Source of the DNA: Dillenia suffruticosa
Taxonomy: Eukaryota > Streptophyta > Magnoliopsida > Dilleniales > Dilleniaceae
Assembly (NCBI GenBank): GCA_033439265.1
Contig: JAVTVX010000010.1
Coordinates: forward strand, 25,905,056 to 25,969,055
Length of the DNA: 64,000 bases
Direction: 5' to 3'
Position numbers and translations under genes: made by a program. Position 1 is the stretch's first letter. Every line of letters begins with the position of its first letter. This document shows, piece after piece, positions 47,364 to 59,653 of the stretch. The notes beneath the pieces are model-generated. The model saw nothing but the letters and a program-made list of their open reading frames with translations. It made no database searches and was not told where the DNA came from.

Positions 47364-50300
47364 TCATTCAACGTCATCAATCCAGTCTCCGTATATCCGG
47401 CTAATTTTGTCCGGACCTTTCCATTTTGGAATAGGTCTTTGGCCAACCACCCTCTGCGCTACCACAGTTGGCCTTTGTGATGGGCCTCCAGCTCCCACAT
47501 GATAAACATCGGGATGAGGGGATGAAAGGATTGATACCTCGATCGTCGATTTTGACAATACACTGCCCTGCTTTAAGTCTGCAGGGGCTGTAGAAATATC
47601 TCTTCCATCCGCCTCAACAAGACCTCCACCATATTTGTGCAACTCTAGAACATAAGAAATCCAGAGTTAATACAGAATCAGTAAACTACAAAGCAAAAAA
47701 GGGTGGGTGTGGGGATGCTGGAAACATGTGTGAAATCAATATATCATGGAATTGATTTCTGAAACAAGCAAGCCATGTCAAGGTTTTCCTGATCAGTAGG
47801 GAAAAAAATTCTACAATTAGAAGGCCCAAGGAGCTGCCATTAACTCGACAAAAAAAAAAAAAAACATAAACAAGGAGCGGCCATTGAGATGTTAAAGCAA
47901 TTATTTCAAGATGAAGTGGTATTAAAGTCTGGAACAGACACATTGCAAAGTCTACTCTAATTTAAGCCACACCACCACGCAATTACCTTTATACCAAAGA
48001 GAATGTGGCTGGGTAGCTCCAGCAAAAACCAATATTAGCACCTTTCACTGAAGCAACATGGTAGACACCAAATAACACAATATTTGAAGAGATTATAGTT
48101 GATATACTAGCTCCCAATCCAAACAAACAACATGATTGTTCTTGTCAAAAATACATAGACCTACTCAATCTGTCAGTATCCTTTTAATCTTATCAATTAC
48201 TCTGACCACAGAACAATCCTATATACAATTGATAGGTAAGCTTTACTTAATGGTCATATGGTCACCTAGATTGAAAAACAAGCCCTTCCATCAATCTAAT
48301 GCTTTAGAAGTTGTAAGCAATCAATCCTAAGAAATTTCAGACCTTTACCCTGCCTCCTAAAGGGAGCCCCTAACTAGTAGCATACACGACATTTTAACCA
48401 AAGGTAACCTAGCTAGTAGCATATACCAGCTAAGGAATTCAGCAAGATTGACACAGCCCAAAAAACAAATCAGAAACCAAAGGTTTTCGAGCAATAACTT
48501 CTTAAATGGGGTTTAGGACCAAGAAAAGCAGGTGTCAAGAAAAATAAATAAACATATTAAGTGCATTTGCTATAGAATTAAACCCAATACCCTAGATATG
48601 TACAATTTGCAAGACACAGGAACACTATGGACATATGCAGGTGGATACATTTTAACAAGAATAGTCACACCAAAATAAGTGCTGTTACATGTAACAATTT
48701 CTCTCTTACCTTACCTTGCACATATTTAGAGATTAAAACAACAAAATTTATCAAACTGGTGGCATGAATATGTTGGCCTTAACAGATGATGCAACACAAA
48801 TTGTGTGCAAGGGGGGAAGGCCTCAAAAATAGTAGAAGCTATGTAAACTGTTTCCTGTCAAAAAAAACTTAAATGACAACAATGAGGAACAAGTCACATA
48901 CATGAGAAAGAATTTGTCATAAATTAATATTAGCTGTTGAGGCCACTAGGAGCCCAATATGGCTGGGTGCCCTTCGTAATTGGAGTAGATACTATTATTT
49001 TGCATGTTTTCCAACAAAAGCCGATATGGTTTGAAAATACCTGTATCAACTGTAATATTTTTAGATTTTTTATGCATTTAATAAACAGTGTTGATCTTCC
49101 CACATTACTTTGAAAATTTACGACCTTAACTGGGTTAAGACAACATACATATTGTCTACCCAGTTATAATCACAATATACAACACCCTGTGGATGGCCAT
49201 AGTGACATTCAAGATGCACATTTGTATTGTTTCAGCTATATAGAACTAAGAACAAAGCAGAGATGATGGGGAAAAAAGGTTCAAAAAAAGTTTCAAAGAG
49301 AACTTGTTGCTTAGTTATTCTTTAACTTGATACCTAGTTGACTTAAAATAACATTAAAAAGAAACAAAGAAATGAAATAGATAAGAAAAAGTTAAAATGA
49401 AATAAAGTAAGAACAAGACAAATTTTTAAAGACTAGTTCAAGAATGTGGCATATCGTTGCAGCTGAACATCAAGCAAATCTCAGAATCTCAAATTGTCAT
49501 TCACTCTTAGTAATCATGACTAGAATAAAAAATTAAGCATCCTAAATTTCAAAAGCTAGAACAGTTATCCTAAAGCTAGAACAACAGGTCAATTGGTGAT
49601 GGTGAGAAAAGGACCATTGCCTCAAACAAACCTCAAAGTATTTGTCCAAAAAATTATTCAATATTTGAAACAACTGTCACAAAGCGCCACACAACAGCCT
49701 TATCATTATACAATATTTTTGAAAACAATTGTTTAATGTTTGAAACAACCATCGTGAATGGCAGTTTGAATTTGGTCAGTTTGGGCACATTTGCCTAAAT
49801 TGTTTTTCTCCATGACATTATGTTTATAAAATAGAAAATGACAAACTCCAAATTCTCAGTTTCCCTTTCCACTTCAGAAAGAAATTTTATGAGAAAAGAT
49901 AGGCTCCCACTCGTTCTCACAAAACTCAATTAATTTTAGAGCATGTCCAAATTAAAACTTGATATCAGCACAAAAAGTATATATGATAAAAAATGGAAAG
50001 AAAACAATTTACATGAAATATGAATGCAACAAAGATGATGACATGCATACAGTTTATAGTATCCAAAAGTAGAAAAAAAGAGAGAATATGTTTGTTTCCT
50101 ACTAGTAAAGGCCTCATGTTGGTACATCTAACCCATACAGATGAAAAGAGATAGAGCTGTTCACCCTTTACATTTGCATCCAACCAGCAGAGAAAGAGAC
50201 AGTCATTTAAATCCAACCATTTTACTAAGAGCATAAGCTGTTGATGAATGTATACTAACTTTTCCAATGTGTGCAGTGCAGAATATTGCAACAATGCATG

Positions 50301-52026
50301 CTATGAGTGGACAGGAGTTGCTGAAAACACACTTAGCATATGGGCGGACAGCGTGGTTAAGCACCCACAGCACAATTCCAAAAAATCAACCTTTTGACAA
50401 TGTCCTCCATTCAAACATGATATCCCTAATACCGTGTCTGAGTTAAGCTCCAACCACTTCACCAGAATCCTAAGCATGGGTCATTACTTCAAACTTCAAT
50501 TAGTGTGTTCGATCTACTTTCCTTCTATGTGGAAACTTAGCACTGCAATCCTATATATGCTTCGGATGAATCGAAGGGGGCCATGCATTGCACACTTGGC
50601 CAATCATGATTAAGTTGGCCAAAAGCACCAAGAACCATTCTGATAAATGGTGCTCCAAATGAAGGACATTACGCCAACAAAAGGACAGGAATAATAGCTG
50701 ATAAGACTCTCTCCCTTTGAAACATCTAGTCAACAATTAGAGAATTTACTAAAAACCTCTATCTTGATTAACCTTCTGGATCAATTTACCTCAAATTCCA
50801 TGCAGAATTTATGTGCCATGCAGCATCTTGAAGGAATATATCATACACGTCCCAGTCATGATTTGAAATCCATAACTTAACAAACTCATGAAGCAATTTA
50901 AATATAACAAAAATAAATTTTCAACAACTGAAGTTACCAAAAATTCTCTTGCAGGCACATAACACAATTTCAATTACACAAAAGAAGGATATGATATCAG
51001 CTGCAACAAAAAATAGTAAGAAATCCAGGAAGGAGAGCATATTTCAACAATTATGTATAACTAAGAAACAAATTAAAACCCGAGACAATCATTTCAAGGC
51101 CGTCACTTCTATTCAAGGCACTCAACGACTTCAAGATTCATAATTGAAGCCCACGGTTCACTTTTTCTGAGATGATTATGCATTTAAAAATTACTTTCAT
51201 GGTTTCTTCTGTAACTCAAAGTAAATAGGTGAAGGCAGATCAAATTTTACGCACCTGCTGTACCATGAGCAAAATGGCACTTGTTACCGAATGGGCAACT
51301 CCCGGTCGTCTCCCACTTATTACAAATCCTTGTCTTCCAGTTTGATGGCTTCTGATAAGGTCCATTTCCGCTACTTGCATACCCACCACCACCACCACCA
51401 ACAGTTGGACTCAAACTTATTGCCACACTCTCCCGAGCTCTTGACTGCTCATCATGAAGGAAAGTGCAATTATCTCCATAAGGACAACCCTCCTCCGTAT
51501 AAAACTTCTTGCAATGCCTTCCCTTATAGGACCTCTGACTCTCCCCACGTGACTCAGAGGAAACCAAAGTGGGAATCTGATGTTCCTCCCTCGGCTCTAC
51601 AGACACGCCTCGGTCCTCGTCATGAGCTGCCACAATCTCTTGCCAGTTTGGAGGCGGCCTCCGAAGCTCTTCAATCCCATGAGCAAAGTTACAATTTGTA
51701 ACGTAGGGGCAAACCCCGGCCCGAAACTTGCAGCATAATTTAGTCTTAAAGAACATCTTCCCAATGGCCTTAGACCGATTATTGGCAACCACCTGAACAT
51801 CTGCACTAACTTGTGTATTTCTATTTTTCTTGTTTGGGGGTTCGCTTCCAGATCGAGATCTCGATGGGGTTTCAGGAGTGGGCATGATAGCATTCCAAGC
51901 TGTGTAATCATCCTCAGTAGCCCAAATGGCTCCTTGATCACTTGCACCTGAAGCCCAATTGTCAAACCCCATGTTTCCTACAACTTCAGGGAACGGTTGA
52001 ACAACATTTTCTCCACCAAAATCCAT
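47364..52026 (-). CDS. Three-finger CCCH zinc-finger protein
   Basis: Two coding exons: 52026-51255 and 47644-47364, with a 3.6-kb intron. They join in frame to 350 aa. Seen: acidic, aromatic N-terminus (WATEDDYTAWNAIMP, residues 35-49); Arg/Ser and KKNRN basic stretch at 55-70; CCCH fingers at 98-116 (C-x7-C-x5-C-x3-H), 172-191 and 235-254 (both C-x8-C-x5-C-x3-H), the first and third ending FAHG; Gly-rich linker 210-222; conserved C-terminal IYGDWIDD. It resembles the plant C3H12/C3H39 group. Such fingers bind RNA, so a role in mRNA regulation is likely; no KH domain is present. The second exon starts two bases after a TCTAG acceptor, and the junction falls just after finger 3. Confidence 0.87.
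47645..51254 (-). other. Long intron of the CCCH gene
   Basis: 3.6 kb from GCAG/GTGCGT to TTCTAG/AGTTG on the minus strand. I see no exon, domain or intact element in it. Short repeats such as (A/C)TAGTAGCATA near 48376 and 48412 are the only internal structure noted. Confidence 0.7.
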
Positions 52027-52051
52027 TGGCGTAAACCAAAGCTACCAACTC

Positions 52052-52320
52052 AAACCATTCAATTCTATAAACCCTAAATCAACAAAGCAACAGATGCCAG
52101 AGATGAACATTTGATACGAATCCATAATTAAAACAGAAACCCCACCAAAGAAAAACACATAAAAATAGAAATAAACGTAGAGAAGAGATAAATAAATAAA
52201 AAGTTTTAATTAAACCCTAGAATTTCTAGAGAAACCCACGTGTGAAAACATCAAATTCGAAACAACCAACACAGACAAAAAAAAAGACAAATATAAGAGT
52301 TTTAAAGTGAAAATTTTACC
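52052..52320 (-). other. Possible 5' UTR intron of the CCCH gene
   Basis: On the minus strand a donor-like AAAAG/GTAAAA (about 52320) and an acceptor-like TTGGTAG/CTTTGG (about 52051), 26 bases before the ATG, would remove 270 bp of AT-rich sequence. Leader introns are common in plants. Not proven. Confidence 0.35.
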
Positions 52321-52510
52321 TTTTTATATATAAAATATTTCCAGTTCCACACAAACCGCTGATGGATTTATCTACAAGGGGCATGAAGAAGAGTGATAAA
52401 AAAATCTGCGTCAACTGGAATTAAACATGAGAGCTGGAACACAGAATGAAGAGGGCCGAGATATGGAGAAAGAAAATGTATTTTTCTTAAAGGAGAAGGA
52501 GAAAGCAGCG

Positions 52511-52538
52511 AGGGAGAGAGAGAGAGAGAGAGAGAGAG
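52511..52538. repeat. (GA)n at the CCCH gene 5' end
   Basis: About 14 GA units about 490 bp upstream of the ATG, likely in or near the first noncoding exon. Confidence 0.95.
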
Positions 52539-52539
52539 T

Positions 52540-53871
52540 GCCACCCCCGACAAAGACAGATGAACGCAGAATCCAGAATTAGATTTGCTTAATTAACTGC
52601 ATTTACACCTTCCAATTACACAGTAGCCAACGTTGGACACGTGTCACCTTTGCTCCTGTCTAGACCTCTTCCGGTCGATTATGCTCCGATGATGAATTGA
52701 CGGTCGAATATAATTTTATTTCATTTAAAGCAATGATATTGATGGATTAATTAACCTTTTAATGTTTTTAAAATTGCAACTACAGTAAAAAATAAAAAAA
52801 AAAAAGGTGAAAGTTAAAAAAATATAAAAAACTAATTAATATATGCAATAATAAATTATTTAATTAAGATAATAAGAGGCAATTAGAAAATTAAAAAAAA
52901 TATATTATTATTTTCTTAATTTTTAAAATGATGTTTAAATCGGAATAAAAAATTTAAAAGTGATATTTGAAGCAAAAGAGAGGGAATATTTTATTACAAA
53001 ATAACAAAAATATTGAAGTACGATTTCTGGGGATAAAGGGGGTTAAAACGTTGTAGTATCTGTTTTTGTTTTCATTTAGCATAAGCTATTGGTCAAAGAA
53101 GAGTGGGCTCTATTGCCAAGCAAGTTCTGATGTTGGTTGCTATTTCAACAATTGAACAAATCTATTCTAGCTTTAAGGCAAAGTAGCATCAGATTATATG
53201 ATCCCACCAAGTAATTAGCATATTAGTTAATGTTTTAATAGTGATTAGGCAGTTTTTAATTCATCCAACCTGGTTAAACACAGAATGGACATTGATGGAC
53301 TTTGACACAATTTCTACATGTGCAATTTTGATGTTTCAAAATAAAGATACAATCAGACTGTACACATTGTCCGAACCACAACTTTTCCCAGTGACCCGGT
53401 TGGAAACTCAATCATGGCTTCCCTCCAACATCTGAACCCACATAACCTCTTCCTGTTTGTTCATTAGTTTTGAGCTGCTGGTCATGGAAGAAGAGCACGC
53501 CAGCAGGTTTTGATACCGGCAGTATTGGTTTTTGGGGCCCCGGGGGGGGGGGCATTTATCTGGTTTCAGACAGATTTTATATCTTATGGACACTTCTACG
53601 ACCTTGCATCCAGGTAGTATGGTCCATATCTTTATGTTTGTTTCTATTTTATTAATTTGTTTCATTTAAATATTAGAAAGGCAAATATGTTATAGAGCGT
53701 CAACCGGTTTCCATGTCATTCAAGTTTAATTTTCCAACAATGTTATAAATTCATTTCATAGAAGAATTTTGCATATATACTGGTGTAAACAATGTTTTTT
53801 TTTTCTTTTTAAAACAAAAATGTACATGGTCAAGGTCCTAAAAATCTACCAAAGGGCAAAGTGGCACCAGA
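52540..53871. other. Intergenic region, CCCH promoter to NARA5-like 3' end
   Basis: Contains the CCCH gene promoter (52540 to about 52750), an AT-rich block, then 53050-53650 with less AT and a G-run at 53544-53552. Two short segments (53176-53200 and 53431-53443) resemble, in order, the 3' end of the adjacent kinase gene. No intact gene. Confidence 0.5.
52636..52645. promoter_or_regulatory. Palindromic G-box/ABRE GACACGTGTC
   Basis: A perfect 10-bp palindrome around CACGTG, about 100 bp upstream of the GA tract that marks the CCCH gene's likely 5' end. This is the classical binding site of ABA-responsive bZIP factors. Role inferred from position. Confidence 0.5.
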
Positions 53872-56800
53872 TTATAAGCTCGATGTATGATCTGAACCCA
53901 CATCAGTCCTAAAATTAGAGCCTCCGAGATGGAATGAACATGACTGTACCAACTGGGCTGCATTTTGAACACCAAGTCGTGTGCCTTGTTGCGAAACAAC
54001 TACAGCTGCAACCCTAGCAGCTAATGAACCCATGCCTTTTAAATCAGACATGCCTCGTAAAATACCATATAGTATACCCGAAGCATATGCATCACCAGCC
54101 CCACAGCTGTCGACAGGAACAGAGGGGGAAGGAGGAATATACACGGCTTCTCCTTTTAGACCAATGTATGAGCCGCGAGGACCATCTGTAACTGAGACCA
54201 GAGGTACAAAATGGCTTAGGTACCTCGTTGCTAAGACAGTGCTTTCCTTTGATGAGAAATGACAGAAAGCCTTTGCTTCATTGCGGTTAGCAAACACAAT
54301 GTCCGCATAATTCACCATAATTTCCCTGAAAGAAAAAAAAAAATCCCATGTAAGTATTGTTTTGAAGCAAAGAAACGAGATGCGAAGTCACCCATATAGA
54401 TCTCCACATCAATAAATCACACATAATGTGAACAGGCACTTTGGAAAGAAAACAAATGCAGTGAGCCTCCTCTCAAACAAACTACAAGATCAGCACTTGT
54501 TGTTTGACTTTCTAACCAACTAAAATCCTTTAGATCATTACTCTACAGAAGACAGCTACTTATTTTTCCTGACTGATATGAATAACATGAGAACCGCAAG
54601 TATTTGCATCCTGCAGAATAAGCATTAAACATGATCATATCAAAGCATTAACAGAATATATTTGTTTTATAGCAATGATAATACAGGTTACACGAGAGCG
54701 CACATGCACACAAAAATCAGGAATAACCTCTTAACACTTTCCCTACTGAAGCTTATCACCTACCACAGTTAAGTCTACTGGAAACAGTAATCGCCTGTGC
54801 CAATAAATTTTTAAAATGTAAATGCAATATGTGCATAGATATGCTCACATAAATAGTTCAAACCAAGTCCTTTCATCAATTCTCTAATATCAGCCAGTAT
54901 AAAATGCTCATTTGGTCCAAAATGAAGAAACGAACATTACCAAAATTCATCGTAATGTCTCTCAATGCAGGTGACATCTGATGCTGTGACAGCAACTAAA
55001 GTACCACATTTGTGGGCTTCCTCACATGCTTGTGTGATTGTTTTAATTGAATCAGGGAGCTCAAATAAATACCCTTCTACAACAAGTATATTGGTCTTGG
55101 AAATCATGCTAGCTAGGCATTCATCATAGTCAATACTCGATGACGTACCCTGCAGAATGATAGAAGGAGGCCAATTATTACATAAACAGCCCAGCCAATT
55201 CAAAGCAAATAAAAAATTCTAGCTGCTGAATGTCCCATGTGTTTAGAACTTTCAGCAGGATCTCAGGGGATCAATGGTCTAACAGATTTCACAGATGAAT
55301 AAAATCCAATAATCAGTGTCCACTTTATATATAATCCCAGTGATGACCTATTTATCAGAACAGACACATGAATGTAAGTGTATCTTGAACCTAGCAGTGA
55401 CCATGCTAAATCATTAAATTATATTTATATTTAGAAACATAGAAGTGAAATAAGCTTTAAGCCATCAGGACCAAAAATGTGCAAATACACCTTCTCCTCA
55501 CCAAACAATCATTCCCAACTTTTGGGAATCTCCACGCCAATTGCAACAATTTTCAAGAAGGAACATCTACTTTGATAAAGAAATTTCCAAAAAGATATAT
55601 TTTCTTGGATTTAATTGTGTTATGCACTTAAATAAAACACTGCCTCCAGAATCACTCGTGACCAAAAAGAATGGTACAAACAAAACATCATAGTTAAAAG
55701 ACATGCATCTTTGCAGAAATGCTAGCCAAAGATCAGAATGGAGATGCAAGCAGCAAAAATGATGAATGAAAATAAATTCTCATTAATTTTTATTTAGCAG
55801 CTTATGTAAAAAGCTTTTGACCATATATCAAGTCAGAGCACCTGAAAATGGGAAATTAAGAAAGTGATATATCCTAGTTTAAATTCTGGATGGTACCTGA
55901 TAAGCAAGCATTGTTCGCTGAGCATCTGGGGTAGTGAGGACAATCACTGTCCCAGTTGTCCCATCCTTGATAGGTGCAGATAAGAAATTAACATTGGCAC
56001 GATGCAGTTTCGACCTATTAGACAAAACACAGATTATAGATGCAATCAACAAGTTGTACAAACAAGAGAATGGACAGTAAACACATCTTTTATGATTAAT
56101 ATCCCTCATAATGTTCTGAAAATATTATGAACATAGGAGTCAGGAATTCAAAACATTTATAACGTTTATACCCTCTAAATGGGTGTATCGTATCACATTT
56201 ATTAGTCAAATCAACCTATTCTTTGCCAGACAAAAGCTGGCCATAATATAGCAAAAGGCAGAATTAAACAATTTTCATTTGCAGGGATGGAGCCCCCATT
56301 TTTGCCTTGGGGTATATAAAATTTATAAAAGAATAATTAAACATATAGTAAATAAATGAAAATTTTATTTAAATTGAACCCTTTGTTCTTTTGTCACCTT
56401 TTGTTTATACTTTTCTTTTATTATTTAGTAATTGATTAATCAAAATCCATTTAATTTTTCACATTTGTTTGAATTATACATACAATGGTTGATAACCCCT
56501 TCCACTTAAGGGTGAAGGGAGGGGTAGCCAGACAGCAGCTACCCCTGAATTTTAAGGGAAAAAAGTATACATTATAATATATATATATATTTCAAACACT
56601 TAAAACTTGAATGTTGTTTGTCCACTAAAAATTATCACCTTTTCACCTTAAAATAATAACCCCAAATACATATTATACTTTACGGCCAAGTACAAATTCC
56701 TAGCCCTACTCTCTCACCCATTAAACCCTTGTATTTCATTGGCAACAAATTCAGAATTTTATCATTAAATACCCACCTTAACCAAGAGTTTCAAACAACA

Positions 56801-59653
56801 ACCCTTCAGACAGATCGCATGGGAAATATCTTGAAATTTATTAGAAATTGAAATATGAATCAAAGTTCACTATTAAATTCTGTATATTTATAATTTATTG
56901 TTTTATTCACCTAGTTTATGACCTGCCACGCATGACATGAAATAAGAGTAACATCTGTCCACTCACTCGACTCCCGTCTCTCAAAGCACTAGTCATGCAA
57001 TGTAATAACTGGCAGAAACTTGTGCTCCAAAACAATTTCAAAAATTTTTTGGGGGCCATGGTCCCTGCCAGACCCCCACCCAACATCAACAACAAACTGA
57101 TCCTTAATCTAAAATTTTGAGGTCAACCATTTACGAAATATAGAAGAGAGAAAAAAAATAATAAAATATAGGAAACAGAAATAAAAAATGGAATATTGAT
57201 TTCAACCACATGAACATCAGCTACTCATGTTGATAGACAATATTGAGACAATTTCAAAGAAAACTGGAAGGCAGATAACCCAGTGAAGGCAAGTCTTCCT
57301 TTGGACGGATAACAGAAATGGAGTATCTGTTTGTATGACAGTCATGCAATCAAATAACACATTTTCAATACTCTCAAACTACTACAATCAATGAATCCAA
57401 GCCCAACCTTGCACCCTTCCCCCAACCCCCAATAAAAGTAAAAGATTGATCCATGAACACCAAAGAATATCAGTCACCTTACATATTTCTGATCAATAAT
57501 AACTTAATGCCACGAGCCTAATGTGACAAAGGACTTGGAAAACTACCAAGCCTCCTCAATAAATAAATATAGGTGCATGCATGTGTGTAGGTAGATTTTC
57601 TAGTTTAAAAGACATATTATCACTGAGTTGAAACCCTTGGTCAAGTTGAGTGGACCTAATCATGAGACAGCAATCAGAAGGATAATCAAATAGTAAATTT
57701 AACAATATATATATATATATATATATATAATAAAAAATAACATTAAGGATCTGTTGTCAATTATTTTATAAGAAGTTGAGAAGCTATTATTGGCACATAA
57801 GTACATTTGGGCACAATGTTTTAAGGTGTTGATGAGAGGTTCATAAGCTCTTATAGAATAAGAAAGGAGACTTAGCTGATAGCATGAGACCTTATGCATA
57901 ATAGGTTTACATTTTTTCAAAAAGCGAAAAAATTTAATCTACCTAGATACTCTTATACTTTTTTGCCCTACACTTTAATACCAATTACCAAACTCTCTCT
58001 TCTTATTTGGATCTCCTCTGAAATAAGATCTTATGGCCATGAGATCTTGCATATATGCTTTTAGGCTCTTAGATATGATTGACCAACAGCCTGTGAATGA
58101 AAAGGTTTTAACAGGACCATAATTTTGGCACCCTCTGGCTGTGGGTGAACTTTGGGGTCACCTTATGAGTTTTCCTATGAACAACTGGTGAGAATATTTC
58201 TGCCACTAAAGTTGAAAGCAATTGTCTATCTTTATGTAATCTTAATCAGAGAAAAGATCTTTGGAATATTCTGCAATTGTCAGCAACTTTAACTAGGATA
58301 TCCAATGGTACCCCTGAATATGGATTATATAAACTATGAAACAGCCACTTCTTTTCTCCTTCTTGACCTCCTTTAGTACAAAATTTAAACCAAAGCAATC
58401 TCACAAGGTAGTTTCATTCAAGTTCTATCTGCATGCATTTATGTTCTATTATCATAAGTGTGAGTCATATTGGAGCCTGACCTGTAGAACCCTCCAAGTG
58501 GGTCACTTCCAACACTTCCAGCCATGGCCACGTTCAAGACAGGGCCTCCCATGGGCTGACCACCAAGCCTTGCTAGAGCCACCAAACTATTTGACAGAGA
58601 ACCACCAGCAGCAGCTTTGTAGCTACAACCATCCATGGCCCGCAAAACTCTACCTCTCTCCTCATGGTTCACAACCTTCCTTGTTCCCTTCTCTAGTCCC
58701 AATCTCTTCAAAAACTCGTCATCCACTACCCCTGAAAAATCTACCTAGTAACAATATGGAAAAGGAATTCAAAATGTAATTCATTTAAACCAAGCCGGAG
58801 AAATATACGGGCACAAGAAGTAATATACCAGGAATCCATAGATGTGTGCCTAATGAGATGTGTACAAGCCAAAACTAACAAGAGGCTGCATCAGCAGCCT
58901 ACACAGCTAAACAAAATTTTTTATAATTCAATTTATTTTTTTTTTCTGAATTTCAAATGTTAATTTTTTTGGCAACTGGTAGGTGCTCCAACATGAATCA
59001 AAGGAAACAAACAATTTGAATTTCTATGCCCCAGGCAAATTTAAATTTAATCCACAACAATGCAACATTTGTGAAACTGAAATCCCATTTCACCAAATTT
59101 TCAAAGCTCAACTAAACAAAATTCAAGTCAAGCATCCATATCTGCTCCCTTGTGCAGCAAACCCAACAAATCAGACACAAAAACTCAAATCAAAGCACAA
59201 CAAAAACAAAGAAAATAACGAAGCAAGAGTTAGAGAATAGCTTACCATAGCTTGTCCAAGACCCAGAATATCCCATCTATCAGGAACAACAACAGAAGAA
59301 GAAGAAAACCCCATCTCTTCCTCTTCCTCTTCTATGGCTCCTTCTTCATCATCATCTTCGTCTCCAACAGGGGAAGCTCCGTCACTTCCTTTAGTACTTC
59401 CATTGGAAGCACAAATCCTAAAAATCCTATCATTTATTCTCATACTTAATCTTCTATTCGTATGATTATTACTGATGTTATCTCTTCCCTTGCAACTGAG
59501 ATTGGGGTTATGAGGAACGCCATTGAGAGAAGGAGAGAGAAATGGGTTTTTGAGGGGAAGAAGAGAAATGGGTTGAGAGGAAGTGAGAGAAAGAGGGTGA
59601 GAACATGGCGGATTAAGAGAGAGAGAGAGCGTGGAAACCAGGAAAATTGACAT
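53872..59653 (-). CDS. NARA5: Plastid pfkB-type carbohydrate kinase, NARA5-like
   Basis: Five exons on the minus strand: 59653-59246, 58744-58482, 56014-55897, 55149-54941, 54325-53872. They join in frame to 483 aa. Seen: Ser/Leu/Pro-rich N-terminus typical of a chloroplast transit peptide (residues 1 to about 75); acidic tract 98-113; pfkB core from 126 (DRWDILGLGQAMVDFSGVVD), GGSLSN and VAMAGSVGSDPLG sugar-binding motifs, and the ATP/catalytic signature DSCGAGDAY at 405-413 with the base D411. Family knowledge: Arabidopsis NARA5 (At4g27600) is a plastid pfkB protein needed for accumulation of Rubisco and other photosynthetic proteins; its substrate is not settled. All motifs are intact. A TATAAAAG lies only about 9 bp before the ATG. 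Confidence 0.9.
56015..58481 (-). other. Intron 2 of the NARA5-like gene
   Basis: 2.5 kb between CTACAG/GTCAGG and CTAATAG/GTCG on the minus strand. It contains a possible DNA-transposon remnant (56282-57067) and a (TA)n tract at 57706-57729. Confidence 0.7.
56282..57067. mobile_element. Possible non-autonomous hAT-like remnant
   Basis: The left edge is CAGGGATGGAGCCCCCA and the right edge, inverted, is CAGGGACCATGGCCCCCAAA, an imperfect terminal inverted repeat like those of common plant hAT-derived elements. An 8-bp target duplication is not visible, and the interior is AT-rich without coding sequence. Confidence 0.35.

Noticed and set aside
51291-51701. 136-codon plus frame opposite the CCCH gene
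   Set aside because: Antisense shadow of the zinc-finger exon; its His run mirrors the Gly-rich linker.
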